The notes under the pieces are model-generated. The model saw nothing but the letters and a program-made list of their open reading frames with translations. It did not search any database and was not told the DNA's origin. A DNA stretch of 64,000 bases from Bacteroidota bacterium (GTDB lineage: Bacteria; Bacteroidota; Bacteroidia; AKYH767-A; 2013-40CM-41-45). The position numbers and the translations under genes are program-made. Below, in pieces: positions 1 to 9,943 of the stretch (position 1 is its first letter; every line of letters starts with the position of its first letter). Location of the stretch: NCBI GenBank assembly GCA_003389385.1, contig QQVM01000011.1, positions 58,474 to 122,473 on the forward strand. The letters run 5' to 3'.

Positions 1-53
1 ATAAGATCAAGGCCATGCTCACAGAGGACGATCAGGATACCAAGATTGAATAG
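1..53 (+). CDS. ftsA: C-terminal end of probable FtsA (partial)
   Basis: An open frame enters from the left edge and ends at TAG 51-53, giving a short acidic/lysine tail (KIKAMLTEDDQDTKIE). Only 16 residues are visible, so the identity rests on position: in Bacteroidota the actin-like divisome protein FtsA is normally encoded directly before ftsZ, which starts 43 bp downstream. The tail composition fits Bacteroidota FtsA ends but is not diagnostic. Confidence 0.55.
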   Translation, partial: KIKAMLTEDDQDTKIE

Positions 54-96
54 TAAACATTTTTTGAAAAGAACTTAACTTATAAAACAAAACTTC

Positions 97-1632
97 ATGG
101 AATTTGATTTGCTGAAAGAAAAAACCTCAATCATCAAGGTAATTGGTGTTGGAGGCGGCGGGAGCAACGCTGTAAATCACATGTACAGGCAGGGCATCAA
201 AGGTGTTGAATTTGTAGTGTGCAACACAGATGCTCAGGCGCTTGAAATGTCGCCTGTGCCAACAAAACTTCAACTTGGATTGAGCCTGACAGATGGCAGA
301 GGAGCCGGCTCAATTCCCGAAGTAGGGCGAAATGCTGCGATTGAAAATATTGAAGACCTTAGAAAGGTATTACTGGAAAACACCAAGATGGTTTTCATCA
401 CTGCCGGAATGGGCGGAGGTACAGGAACCGGTGCAGCTCCCATCATCGCGCAAACCGCAAGGGAGATGGGAATTCTTACTGTCGGCATTGTTACAATCCC
501 ATTCGATTTCGAAGGCAAGAAAAGAAAACATCAGGCAGACGAGGGAATCGAAGCGTTGAAGAACAGTGTAGATACAATCCTGATCATTCGCAATGAAAAA
601 CTCCGGGAAATGTTTGGCAATCTCCGTCTCTCCGAAGCTTTTTCACATGCCGACAACATTCTCACCACTGCTGCGAAAGGAATTGCTGAAATTATCACAG
701 TGACTGGATATATCAATGTGGATTTCGAAGATGTGAAAACTGCTGTCCACAACAGTGGTGTCGCAATCATGGGATCTTCAGTTGCTGAAGGTGAAAACCG
801 CGCGACAAAAGCTGTGGAACTTGCATTGGCATCTCCGCTTCTGAATGACAACAACATCAAAGGCGCCAGATACATTCTCATGAATATCGCCTCGGGTTCC
901 CGTGAAGTAACAATGGATGAAATCGGTGACATTACTGATTATATCCAGGATCAGGCTGGCCTTACCGCCGATATCATCTGGGGAAATTGTCATGATGAGT
1001 CTTTGGGCGACAAACTTTCAGTTACTATAATAGCAACCGGGTTCAAGACGCGTGCAGAAATAGGCCACGAAGTAGAACAGGCCAAGAGCTCTGCAAAAAC
1101 AGTTCGTGTTCTTGGTGTAGATGAACCGGTATCTGAGAGCAAGATTTCAAGTGAAGAGAAAGCGAAAGGAAAGGACCAGGAAATTTTCGAACCTGTGCTC
1201 ATTAGGAAAAATGATTCAAACAACCCGCCATCAGGACAAAATGATGGTTCAGACAGAACCTTCGAGTTCAGTTTTTCAAACGAGCAAAGTGCACCTGAAA
1301 AAAACGTTTCTAAATCTGGAAATGAAACCGATCAGGATTCGCCAGTAGTTTATGATCTTCATTCACATTCTCTTGAAGATCCTACAGAAGAGCAATTCAG
1401 AAAAACCCGTGACAGAATTGCGAGACTGAAAGCTCTCAATTACAGGATCGGTGCCTCTGGAAGCATCAGTGACATGGAGAAGGAGCCGGCTTATAAAAGG
1501 AGAAATGTAAAGCTCGAAAATGTTCCACATTCTAGCGAGAATCCTGTTTCCAGATATACTCTGTCCTCTGAGGATGAAAAAAAAACTGAAATAAAACCAC
1601 ATAACTCATTCCTGCATGATAATGTGGATTAA
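97..1632 (+). CDS. ftsZ: Cell division protein FtsZ
   Basis: Tubulin-like GTPase that polymerises into the cytoplasmic Z ring and recruits the divisome. The glycine-rich nucleotide loop GGGGSNAV lies at residues 19-26 and the tubulin signature GGGTGTG at 106-112. The T7-loop region contains NVDFEDVK. The conserved GTPase and C-terminal domains end near residue 330. They are followed by about 150 residues of polar linker and a C-terminal peptide ending NSFLHDNVD, the form usual in this phylum, which should bind FtsA and other anchors. At 511 residues it is longer than proteobacterial FtsZ (about 380) because of the linker. It follows probable ftsA and is closed by a GC-rich hairpin at 1672-1693. 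Confidence 0.98.
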   Translation: MEFDLLKEKTSIIKVIGVGGGGSNAVNHMYRQGIKGVEFVVCNTDAQALEMSPVPTKLQLGLSLTDGRGAGSIPEVGRNAAIENIEDLRKVLLENTKMVFITAGMGGGTGTGAAPIIAQTAREMGILTVGIVTIPFDFEGKKRKHQADEGIEALKNSVDTILIIRNEKLREMFGNLRLSEAFSHADNILTTAAKGIAEIITVTGYINVDFEDVKTAVHNSGVAIMGSSVAEGENRATKAVELALASPLLNDNNIKGARYILMNIASGSREVTMDEIGDITDYIQDQAGLTADIIWGNCHDESLGDKLSVTIIATGFKTRAEIGHEVEQAKSSAKTVRVLGVDEPVSESKISSEEKAKGKDQEIFEPVLIRKNDSNNPPSGQNDGSDRTFEFSFSNEQSAPEKNVSKSGNETDQDSPVVYDLHSHSLEDPTEEQFRKTRDRIARLKALNYRIGASGSISDMEKEPAYKRRNVKLENVPHSSENPVSRYTLSSEDEKKTEIKPHNSFLHDNVD

Positions 1633-1671
1633 TGATAATTGTTTGTTTTCATGTTAAGTTTCTTTTCTGAC

Positions 1672-1693
1672 AGGGCCCCCGCAAGGGGGCTCT
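1672..1693 (+). terminator. Hairpin after ftsZ
   Basis: Arms GCCCCC (1675-1680) and GGGGGC (1685-1690) pair around a GCAA tetraloop. The stem extends by A-T, G-C and G-T pairs on the outside. The T-run that follows is weak (TCTTCATTT), so this is either a moderate intrinsic terminator or an mRNA-stabilising hairpin. It ends the ftsZ transcript before yqeY. Confidence 0.6.
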
Positions 1694-1700
1694 TCATTTG

Positions 1701-1708
1701 TAACTTTG
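1701..1708 (+). promoter_or_regulatory. Candidate -7 box for the YqeY-family gene
   Basis: TAACTTTG matches the Bacteroidota -7 consensus TAnnTTTG, 55 bp before the start codon at 1763. The expected -33 TTTG is not visible because the ftsZ terminator occupies that place, so the call depends on the -7 box and location alone. Confidence 0.35.
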
Positions 1709-1762
1709 CATCTAATAATGAATTTATAATTTTATAGTCTGATTTTAACCAACACAAACATT

Positions 1763-2206
1763 ATGAATCTGGAAGAAAAAATTAATGCAGACCTTAAATC
1801 TGCAATGCTTGCAAAGGATGAACCTGCCGTGCGAGGCCTGAGGGCTATAAAACAAGCAATTTTGCTTGCTAAAACTTCCGGGGGAGGATCAATACATGCA
1901 GATGAGGAATTAAAAATGCTTCAAAAACTGGTCAAGCAAAGAAAAGAATCCGTTGATATTTATATTCAGCAAAACAGGGAAGATCTTGCAGCGCCTGAAA
2001 AAGAAGAAATCGCAGTCATCGAAAAATACCTTCCTGCGCAAATGTCCGAAGATGAAGTCAGACTTGAACTTAAAAATCTTATTGGCAGTTTGGGTGATGT
2101 ATCGGCAAAGGATATGGGAAAAATTATGGGTTTAGCAAGCAAACATTTCGCTGGCAAAGCTGATAATAAACTCGTTTCGCAAATTCTCCGGGAAATTTTA
2201 AAGTAA
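1763..2206 (+). CDS. yqeY: GatB/YqeY domain protein
   Basis: A small helical protein of 147 residues, the usual length of the YqeY family. The N-terminus (LEEKINADLKSAMLAKDE) and the segment EIAVIEKYLPAQMSEDEV are characteristic. The domain resembles the tRNA-binding tail of GatB, the amidotransferase subunit that corrects misacylated Glu-tRNA(Gln). The free-standing YqeY protein has no firmly established reaction, though tRNA binding is presumed. It is a single gene between the ftsZ terminator and the cold-shock promoter, and nothing in it looks damaged. Confidence 0.93.
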   Translation: MNLEEKINADLKSAMLAKDEPAVRGLRAIKQAILLAKTSGGGSIHADEELKMLQKLVKQRKESVDIYIQQNREDLAAPEKEEIAVIEKYLPAQMSEDEVRLELKNLIGSLGDVSAKDMGKIMGLASKHFAGKADNKLVSQILREILK

Positions 2207-2220
2207 ATGGCCCTGATTTT

Positions 2221-2251
2221 TTTGCCCGAATAAAGTATAATTATACCTTTG
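2221..2251 (+). promoter_or_regulatory. Promoter of the cold-shock gene
   Basis: TTTG at 2221-2224 and TACCTTTG at 2244-2251 are separated by 19 bp, a full match to the Bacteroidota sigma-A promoter (TTTG, 19-21 bp, TAnnTTTG). Transcription would begin near 2257. That leaves a 5' leader of about 85 nt before the cold-shock start codon at 2342. Long leaders are common for cold-shock mRNAs and are used as thermosensors in other bacteria. Confidence 0.65.
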
Positions 2252-2341
2252 GTATTAATATACCCGCATTTGCAAAATTAATTATTCGCAAAGGCAGTCA
2301 AAGCGGGTAGTGACTGGCCTGGCGAAATAAAATTTATTTTA

Positions 2342-2536
2342 ATGAAAACAGGTAAAGTAAAATTCTTCAATGAATCAAAAGGATACGGATTCATTGTTGT
2401 GGATGGTGACAATTCAGAAGTCTTTGTACACCACAGCGGCTTAATCGAAAAAGTACGCGAAAATGACCTGGTTGAGTTTGAAATCATTGACGGAAAAAAA
2501 GGACAGAATGCTGTGAACGTGAAACGTGTACAGTAA
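2342..2536 (+). CDS. Cold-shock domain protein (CspA family)
   Basis: Single OB-fold protein of 64 residues that binds single-stranded RNA and DNA and melts mRNA structure. The RNP1-like motif KGYGFIV (residues 14-20) and the RNP2-like motif EVFVHHSG (27-34) are both intact. The typical opening TGKVKFFNESKG is present. The gene stands alone with its own promoter at 2221-2251 and a strong terminator at 2553-2587. Which member of the family it is (cold-induced or constitutive) cannot be told from sequence. Confidence 0.96.
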   Translation: MKTGKVKFFNESKGYGFIVVDGDNSEVFVHHSGLIEKVRENDLVEFEIIDGKKGQNAVNVKRVQ

Positions 2537-2552
2537 AGATATCTCAACGAAG

Positions 2553-2587
2553 AAAAAGGGAAGCTGAATCGGTTTCCCTTTTTTTTT
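2553..2587 (+). terminator. Intrinsic terminator of the cold-shock gene
   Basis: Arms AAAAAGGGAA (2553-2562) and TTCCCTTTTT (2574-2583) enclose an 11-nt loop and run directly into a T tract to 2587. The A-rich 5' side means it may also terminate the convergent DoxX gene on the other strand. Confidence 0.85.
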
Positions 2588-2607
2588 AACCGGATAAAAC
2601 TGACCGG

Positions 2608-3045
2608 TCAGGTATGCTCATGTTTGCGCATAAAATTATCCACTGAATAGGCTCCTGAGCCGCTGAATAGGAAGAAAATCAACAGTGCCAGTACAAGCAG
2701 TGAAAGTCCTAATTCCGATTCCATTGAAAAGAAGCCTCTTTCAGCGTTCACGAATATTATCGCGCCGAGCAATACCGGTATTTGAAATAAGATGGCCACA
2801 CGGGTGAGAAGCCCAAGGATGATGAGTATGCCACCCATCAGATGAGCCAGCGCTACGTAGTGAGCCAGTCCAACAGCATAAAGTGAAACAGCACTGTTAG
2901 CGATCATTTCAGAAATTGCACTTGTATTCTGAATGAAAAATATTCCCTTCAAAAGAATAATAATGCCAAGAAGAATGCGAAAGAGTGCTAACCATTTAGG
3001 CTGATGCGTATCACCCCAGTGTTCGATTTTTTGAATGAGGTTCAT
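2608..3045 (-). CDS. DoxX family membrane protein
   Basis: A 145-residue integral membrane protein with four predicted transmembrane helices. It has the DoxX signature near residues 20-35 (WLALFRILLGIIILLKGIFF) and a second conserved block AHLMGGILIILGLLTRVA. The family is named after a subunit of an archaeal thiosulfate:quinone oxidoreductase, but bacterial members of this size mostly have no demonstrated reaction. Links to redox or membrane stress have been suggested. It is a stand-alone gene, convergent with the cold-shock gene. I assign only the family. Confidence 0.85.
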   Translation of the reverse strand: MNLIQKIEHWGDTHQPKWLALFRILLGIIILLKGIFFIQNTSAISEMIANSAVSLYAVGLAHYVALAHLMGGILIILGLLTRVAILFQIPVLLGAIIFVNAERGFFSMESELGLSLLVLALLIFFLFSGSGAYSVDNFMRKHEHT

Positions 3046-3236
3046 GGGTTAAATGTTTATAATATTATTATACAAAGTTTATGAAAAAAAGACGACAAAA
3101 TCAAATGTAAGCTCGTCTTAAATGGAATTTTTAATTTTATTTTTATCCTTAATTAGACAGGGGAATAATTAATGGTTCCTTTGATTGTATCATTCACCGG
3201 TTGCGTAATAGTTAGAATCGGATAAATTGTTTCACA

Positions 3237-4208
3237 TTGAGTAAGCCTGCAGCTGATTTTATTCTAGGAATTGACATAGGAGGGACCAACACCGTATTTG
3301 GTTTGGTGAACGAAGCAGGAAAAATTCACAACAAAGGGCATCTGCCAACAGAACACTTTTTAAAACCAGAAGACCTGATTAAGTCAATTCTTGATGTGTT
3401 GCAGTCTTGGAAGAAGCAAGGTCTGATCAATACCATGCCCCAACTTGCAGGTATTGGAGCACCTAATGCAGGAATGCCGGACTCTATTATTGATAATCCT
3501 CCTAATCTCAAATGGAAAGGAAAAATTCCATTCGGAAAACTTTTTACAGAAATCACCGGAATAAATTGCGTGCTTACGAACGATGCGAATGCTTCTGCAT
3601 TGGGTGAATTGCATTATGGAAGCAGACGAAAAATAAAAAACTTTGTTTACGTTACACTTGGAACCGGACTTGGCTGCGGAATAGTCATGAACGGAGAACT
3701 TGTCACTGGCATCAACGGTTTTGCCGGAGAACTCGGACACACCATAATTATGCAACATGGCAGGATGTGCGGATGCGGAAGACGGGGTTGCCTCGAACAG
3801 TATTGCAGCGCAAACGGACTTGTAAAATCTTATCTTGAAATCCTGAAAAATTCTGGCTCTGAAATTTATCAGAATGTAATTAATGATCCTCCGGATGCTG
3901 AAGGGATTTGTTCCAGAGCACTTGCAGGTGATGAAGCAGCTTTTTACTCGTTTAAGTATACCGGAGAATTGCTGGGACTTGCTCTTGCAAATAGCGTTGC
4001 TTATACCTCACCTGAAGCGGTTTTCCTCGCAGGCGAACTGTCAGATTCGGGAGAGCTTCTTATGGCTCCGCTCATACAGAGTTTTGAAAGAAATTTATTT
4101 CATCCTTATAAATCTACTGTAAAGCTGATGCGCGCAAGCTTTGATGCTAAAGAATCTGCAATATTGGGTGCAGCCGCATTGGCCAAAAAAGAATTGATAA
4201 TTGTATGA
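3237..4208 (+). CDS. ROK family sugar kinase
   Basis: Predicted cytoplasmic kinase that phosphorylates glucose or an amino sugar with ATP. The phosphate-binding motif DIGGTNTVFG is at about residues 13-22. The ROK zinc motif CGCGRRGCLE, which holds the sugar-binding loop, is near residues 179-188. The length of 323 residues is normal. The start must be TTG at 3237: the frame has a stop at 3213-3215 and no ATG before the nucleotide-binding motif. The stop codon overlaps the ATG of the downstream hexosaminidase by 4 bp, so the two are translationally coupled. That coupling favours N-acetylglucosamine or another sugar released by the hexosaminidase over plain glucose; this is inference. Confidence 0.92.
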   Translation: MSKPAADFILGIDIGGTNTVFGLVNEAGKIHNKGHLPTEHFLKPEDLIKSILDVLQSWKKQGLINTMPQLAGIGAPNAGMPDSIIDNPPNLKWKGKIPFGKLFTEITGINCVLTNDANASALGELHYGSRRKIKNFVYVTLGTGLGCGIVMNGELVTGINGFAGELGHTIIMQHGRMCGCGRRGCLEQYCSANGLVKSYLEILKNSGSEIYQNVINDPPDAEGICSRALAGDEAAFYSFKYTGELLGLALANSVAYTSPEAVFLAGELSDSGELLMAPLIQSFERNLFHPYKSTVKLMRASFDAKESAILGAAALAKKELIIV

Positions 4209-6532
4209 GAATTTGTGTTGCAAAGACTTGCTTTAACAGCATGTTGGTAATTATTCTGAACATTTCTCTGATGAATGGAGTTTTCGCGAATCCTGAAAAA
4301 TCAATTTCAGACATTCCGCTGATTCCATTTCCAAATTCGATTGTACAAACGCCTGGTAAATTCAGTCTTGATGAGAATGTGTCTATTGTAATGGTCGGAG
4401 AAAATCTTCGCAACGAAGCTGAAATTCTCAATGATCACATTCACTTACGCTACGGTATCAGGCTCAGGGTTACAAATGCGAAATCTGCTCGCAATGCAGC
4501 AATAAATCTGAGTATAAAAAAATCAAATGAAAATAATCAGTTATCTGCTTACAGGTTAATCTCAACTCCTGACCGTATTCTTATTGAAGCAGGTACAAGC
4601 ACCGGCGTCTTTCATGGAATTCAAACCCTGATTCAGCTCATGCCTCCGGGTAATGTTCGGATTTTGGATATACCTTGTGTCAATATTGAGGATAAACCCA
4701 GATTTTCCTGGAGGGGAATGCACCTGGATGTAAGCCGCCATTTTTTTCCTGTTTCGTTCATTAAAAAATACATCGACTATCTTGCCTTGTACAAATTCAA
4801 TACTTTTCACTGGCACCTTACTGATGACCAGGGATGGAGAATAGAAATAAAAAAATATCCGAAGCTTCAGGAAATCAGCGCATACAGAAAACGTACTTTG
4901 AAAGGTCATCTTGGTAATCCAAAACAAGAATATGATGAAATCAGATATGGAGGGTATTATACGCAACAGGAAATTCGCGAAGTTGTCGAGTATGCCTCAA
5001 AGCGACACATCAACATTGTGCCAGAAATTGAAATGCCCGGGCATGCGCAAGCAGCTCTTGCAGCCTATCCTGCCTTGTCTTGCACGGGTGGTCCTTTTGA
5101 AGTAGCTGATAAATGGGGAGTGTTTTACGATGTGTTCTGTCCGCGTAATGAAACGTTTGAGTTTTTACAGAATGTACTTTCAGAAGTGGTCAGTCTCTTT
5201 CCTGGAAAATACATTCACATTGGCGGTGATGAATGTCCGAAAGACCGATGGGAAAATTGCGTACACTGCCAGGAGCTGATTAGAAAAGAAGGCCTGAAAG
5301 ATGAAAATGAACTTCAAAGCTATTTTATCAAAAGGATCCAGCAGTTTCTCTCGTCAAAAAATAAGAAACTTATCGGCTGGGATGAGATCCTGGACGGTGG
5401 TCTTGCACCTGAAGCAACTGTTATGTCCTGGCGGGGATATCGTGGTGGAATACAGGCAGCCAAAGCCGGTCATGATGTTGTGATGACTCCTACTTCCTTC
5501 TGTTATTTTGATTTTTATCAGTCAGATTATCCGGATGAACCTCTTGCGATTGGAGCTTACCTTCCTGTCGAAAGAGTTTACGGATTTGAACCTGTCCCTG
5601 ACGCGTTGAGTAAATCAGAAGCAAAACATATTCTGGGGGCCCAGGCAAATGTTTGGACAGAGTATATTTCAACTCCCGAGCATGTTGAATATATGATTTT
5701 TCCGCGCATGGCCGCTCTTGCGGAAGTAGTCTGGACGAATGCAGAATTGAAGAATTATGAAAGTTTTGCAAATAGAATCACAAGCCAGTTTAAAATGCTG
5801 GATTTTTTCGGCATTAACTATTCAAAAGCCATTTACGACATTCACGAGTCAACTTATCCTGCGGAATCGAGAAAAGGCTTACATGTAACACTTCGTTCAT
5901 CTTATCCGCATGCTAAGATACATTACACATTGAATGGAGATGTTCCGGATAATACCAGCTATGTCTTTAAAGATCCGATACAATTTGATCAGTCTACCGG
6001 AATCAGGGCAATGCTGATGGAACAGGGCACTCAAAGAGGCAGGGAGTATTCAAAAGTGTTCAGAATAAATCTGGCGACAGGTAAAGAAATAATTCTGGGG
6101 AAAGAGCCACATGAAGAATATTCAAGTGGAGGTGGTTTTACTTTGATAAACGGACTTACCGGCAGTATGCCATGGATGGCAAATGACTGGATCGGATATC
6201 GTGGTGACGGACTTGATGCGACAGTGGATCTTGGTAAGGAGTACAACATTAAAAAAGTCAGTTTAGACGTACTGAGGGAAGAAGTATACGGAATTTATTT
6301 CCCCAAGGGCCTTCGTGTCCTGAGCTCAACAGACGGAGTTAACTATACGAGTCTTAAAAAACTTGAGGAAGATGAAATTAATCCCGACAAGCGTTTGATA
6401 GAAATTGAATTTCCCAAAACCATAGCCCGTTATGTAAAAGTGCTTGTCAGAAATTACGGTGAAATTCCTGAAGGAAGATATGGTTCGGGGAAACCGGCAT
6501 GGTTGCTTGTGAGTGAAATCATGGTTGACTGA
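4205..6532 (+). CDS. GH20 beta-N-acetylhexosaminidase, exported
   Basis: A 775-residue exported glycosidase that removes terminal beta-linked N-acetylhexosamines from chito-oligosaccharides or glycoconjugates. An N-terminal hydrophobic segment (about residues 10-28) serves as signal peptide. Domains in order: GH20b (about 35-155); the catalytic TIM barrel (about 160-510) with the acid/base pair Asp342-Glu343 inside HIGGDECPKD; a chitobiase-type C-terminal segment (about 555-620); and a discoidin/F5-8-type carbohydrate-binding domain (about 650-775) containing WIGYRGDGLDATVDLG. It is coupled to the upstream ROK kinase by an ATGA overlap, making a release-and-phosphorylate module. No type IX sorting domain is visible at its end. 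Confidence 0.95.
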   Translation: MRICVAKTCFNSMLVIILNISLMNGVFANPEKSISDIPLIPFPNSIVQTPGKFSLDENVSIVMVGENLRNEAEILNDHIHLRYGIRLRVTNAKSARNAAINLSIKKSNENNQLSAYRLISTPDRILIEAGTSTGVFHGIQTLIQLMPPGNVRILDIPCVNIEDKPRFSWRGMHLDVSRHFFPVSFIKKYIDYLALYKFNTFHWHLTDDQGWRIEIKKYPKLQEISAYRKRTLKGHLGNPKQEYDEIRYGGYYTQQEIREVVEYASKRHINIVPEIEMPGHAQAALAAYPALSCTGGPFEVADKWGVFYDVFCPRNETFEFLQNVLSEVVSLFPGKYIHIGGDECPKDRWENCVHCQELIRKEGLKDENELQSYFIKRIQQFLSSKNKKLIGWDEILDGGLAPEATVMSWRGYRGGIQAAKAGHDVVMTPTSFCYFDFYQSDYPDEPLAIGAYLPVERVYGFEPVPDALSKSEAKHILGAQANVWTEYISTPEHVEYMIFPRMAALAEVVWTNAELKNYESFANRITSQFKMLDFFGINYSKAIYDIHESTYPAESRKGLHVTLRSSYPHAKIHYTLNGDVPDNTSYVFKDPIQFDQSTGIRAMLMEQGTQRGREYSKVFRINLATGKEIILGKEPHEEYSSGGGFTLINGLTGSMPWMANDWIGYRGDGLDATVDLGKEYNIKKVSLDVLREEVYGIYFPKGLRVLSSTDGVNYTSLKKLEEDEINPDKRLIEIEFPKTIARYVKVLVRNYGEIPEGRYGSGKPAWLLVSEIMVD

Positions 6533-6547
6533 AACTTAAACCCTGAA

Positions 6548-7276
6548 TCATGAATTGTAGTATTTGCTTTTCCAGTTTTGGCTGCTGAGTGATTTGTCGA
6601 AACACAATCCTGCCCAAATACTGAATGCGCTGATGCCGATAAATGTATGTACACTTAACCAGAGTCGCAGGTAAATTTCCTCTTCGAAATTCATGATGTG
6701 CATGATGCCGGATGGAATACTAAAAGCAATCAGACATGAAATCATCAATATGCTGAATAAAAAATTCCCGAGATTTCTTAAAGGCCATGCGCTGAGCTTC
6801 CGGCTCCAGTTCAGATCATTCCCCCATTTGTGAATGAGAAGATATTTTCCCTTTCCAATTTCCGCGAACAATAGCGGGTCCTTATTTACATTTTCGAGCT
6901 GAAAAAATTCAGCAGGTGCTGCTATTTTGAAATTTTGAAACTTGATTTTCAGAATTTCTTCGTGTTCTCTTACTTTGAGTATCGCATCATAAGGCAAATC
7001 TCCCCGATAGCAAAGAGAGTCAAGAAATCTAAGCCGGTATTTTATACAGATATTCCTGATAACATTCTCGCTGTAAATTTTTTCAGCTGGAATGAATCTA
7101 TCCTGGACCGGATATGCAGAGCCTGATTCATTTGCATAATGTAATATTCTATCCTGAATTTTTTCATCCTGAACATGTGAACATTCCAGGACATCATGAG
7201 CTTCATTCAAAAGATTTCTGATCCGCATTTTTTCTCGGATCAGCTCGGTTTCCAAATTTATCTTCGGGAAAATCAT
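6548..7276 (-). CDS. Hypothetical protein with two C-terminal membrane helices
   Basis: I do not recognise this 242-residue protein. The first 165 residues are soluble and charged, with an N-terminal helical stretch (ELIREKMRIRNLLNEAHDVL). Two predicted transmembrane segments follow, at about 168-194 and 205-226, and a short polar tail. There is no signal peptide and no catalytic motif that I can name. It converges on the hexosaminidase with only 15 bp between the stop codons and lies downstream of groEL, from which it is separated by the groEL terminator. It could be a lineage-specific envelope protein. Confidence 0.7.
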   Translation of the reverse strand: MIFPKINLETELIREKMRIRNLLNEAHDVLECSHVQDEKIQDRILHYANESGSAYPVQDRFIPAEKIYSENVIRNICIKYRLRFLDSLCYRGDLPYDAILKVREHEEILKIKFQNFKIAAPAEFFQLENVNKDPLLFAEIGKGKYLLIHKWGNDLNWSRKLSAWPLRNLGNFLFSILMISCLIAFSIPSGIMHIMNFEEEIYLRLWLSVHTFIGISAFSIWAGLCFDKSLSSQNWKSKYYNS

Positions 7277-7345
7277 TGAATTAATCTAAAGGTAATAAAT
7301 CCGGAAAAAAATTAAAAATCTTGAAGAAGGATAAAGTCAAAAAAA

Positions 7346-7372
7346 AACCTGCCTTGTGGGCAGGTTTTTCTG
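7346..7372 (-). terminator. Terminator of groES-groEL
   Basis: On the minus strand AACCTGCC pairs with GGCAGGTT around a five-base loop, and the hairpin runs into a long T tract (the A-run at 7339-7347 on the plus strand). It lies 16 bp past the groEL stop codon. Confidence 0.85.
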
Positions 7373-7387
7373 TTAAAGGAAGAGATC

Positions 7388-9082
<1,695 letters not shown>

Positions 9083-9085
9083 TCA

Positions 9086-9364
9086 TCAGATGATTGCGAA
9101 AATATCTGATTCACGCATGATCAAAAGATCACGTCCGTCGATGCTTACTTCAGTACCGGCGTACTTGCCGTAAAGAACTGTGTCGCCGACTTTCACTGTC
9201 AAAGGCTCATCCTTTTTGCCAGTGCCTACTGCTACTACTTTTCCGCGTTGCGGCTTTTCTTTTGCCGTATCCGGGATGATGATTCCGCCGGCTGTCTTTT
9301 CTTCTGCTGGTGCCGCTTCTACCAGAACGCGGTCTGCCAGTGGTTTCATTGCGATTTTGCTCAT
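9086..9364 (-). CDS. groS: Co-chaperonin GroES (Hsp10)
   Basis: A 92-residue lid of the chaperonin. The opening [26 protein letters not shown] contains the mobile loop that contacts GroEL. It is the first gene of the groES-groEL operon. The upstream region to secG is AT-rich. I could not find a full TTTG/TAnnTTTG pair there, so the promoter is not called. Confidence 0.98.
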   Translation of the reverse strand: MSKIAMKPLADRVLVEAAPAEEKTAGGIIIPDTAKEKPQRGKVVAVGTGKKDEPLTVKVGDTVLYGKYAGTEVSIDGRDLLIMRESDIFAII

Positions 9365-9567
9365 TTCACTATGATTTTAAGTTATACAATAATTGGTTTT
9401 TATAATTTTGCCCGGATTTGTCAGAAACAATGCCAAATACCCTTTTTTTACTTTTTTCTGCCATCTTTTCAAGCTTTGAAAAGATATTGGGAATTTTGTC
9501 AGAGTCTGAAGTGACATGCTGACACTCTATAAATCAGATCAACTTTTTAACTCAATCTCTCCTGAAA

Positions 9568-9592
9568 AACAAAACCCCTCTGATGAGGGGCT
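9568..9592 (-). terminator. Terminator of the miaB-lptE-secG operon
   Basis: CCCCTC (9575-9580) pairs with GAGGGG (9585-9590) around TGAT. Read on the minus strand the hairpin is followed by TTTTGTTTTT. It lies about 13 bp beyond the secG stop codon and separates that operon from groES. Confidence 0.85.
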
Positions 9593-9604
9593 TAAAAGTT
9601 CAGA

Positions 9605-9943
9605 TTAATTTCCTTCTTGCTGCGCCGGCTGCTCTGCCGGGGCTGGCGCTGGAGTAGTAATTGGAGCCGGGGCGTTGTCAATCTGCTCCTGCATGCTGGT
9701 TCCAAATGATCTTTCATCAGGACCAGGAAGTGAGAAACTGGCGGCCAAGCACAATACTACAAGCGAAATGGCTAATCCCCAAGTCAGTTTTTCAATGAAA
9801 TCGGAAGTTTTTTTAACTCCCATCACCTGATTTGCGCCGATAATTCCGGAAGCAATTCCGCCTCCCTTTGGGTTTTGAATCAGTACCACCAAAACCAGCA
9901 GTACACATACTAAAATAATAAGAATAGATATTGCCGTATACAT
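9605..9943 (-). CDS. secG: Protein translocase subunit SecG
   Basis: Small inner-membrane subunit of the SecYEG channel. Two transmembrane helices (about residues 3-22 and 53-71) flank the conserved loop QNPKGGGIASGIIG. The C-terminal tail (about 85-112) is rich in Pro, Ala and Gln and is probably disordered. The start overlaps the stop of the TPR gene by one base (TGATG), so it is translated by coupling. It is the last gene of the operon and is followed by a strong terminator. Confidence 0.95.
   Translation of the reverse strand: MYTAISILIILVCVLLVLVVLIQNPKGGGIASGIIGANQVMGVKKTSDFIEKLTWGLAISLVVLCLAASFSLPGPDERSFGTSMQEQIDNAPAPITTPAPAPAEQPAQQEGN

Noticed and set aside
9365..9604. CIRCE heat-shock operator before groES
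   Set aside because: I looked for the TTAGCACTC-N9-GAGTGCTAA inverted repeat and did not find it between groES and secG.
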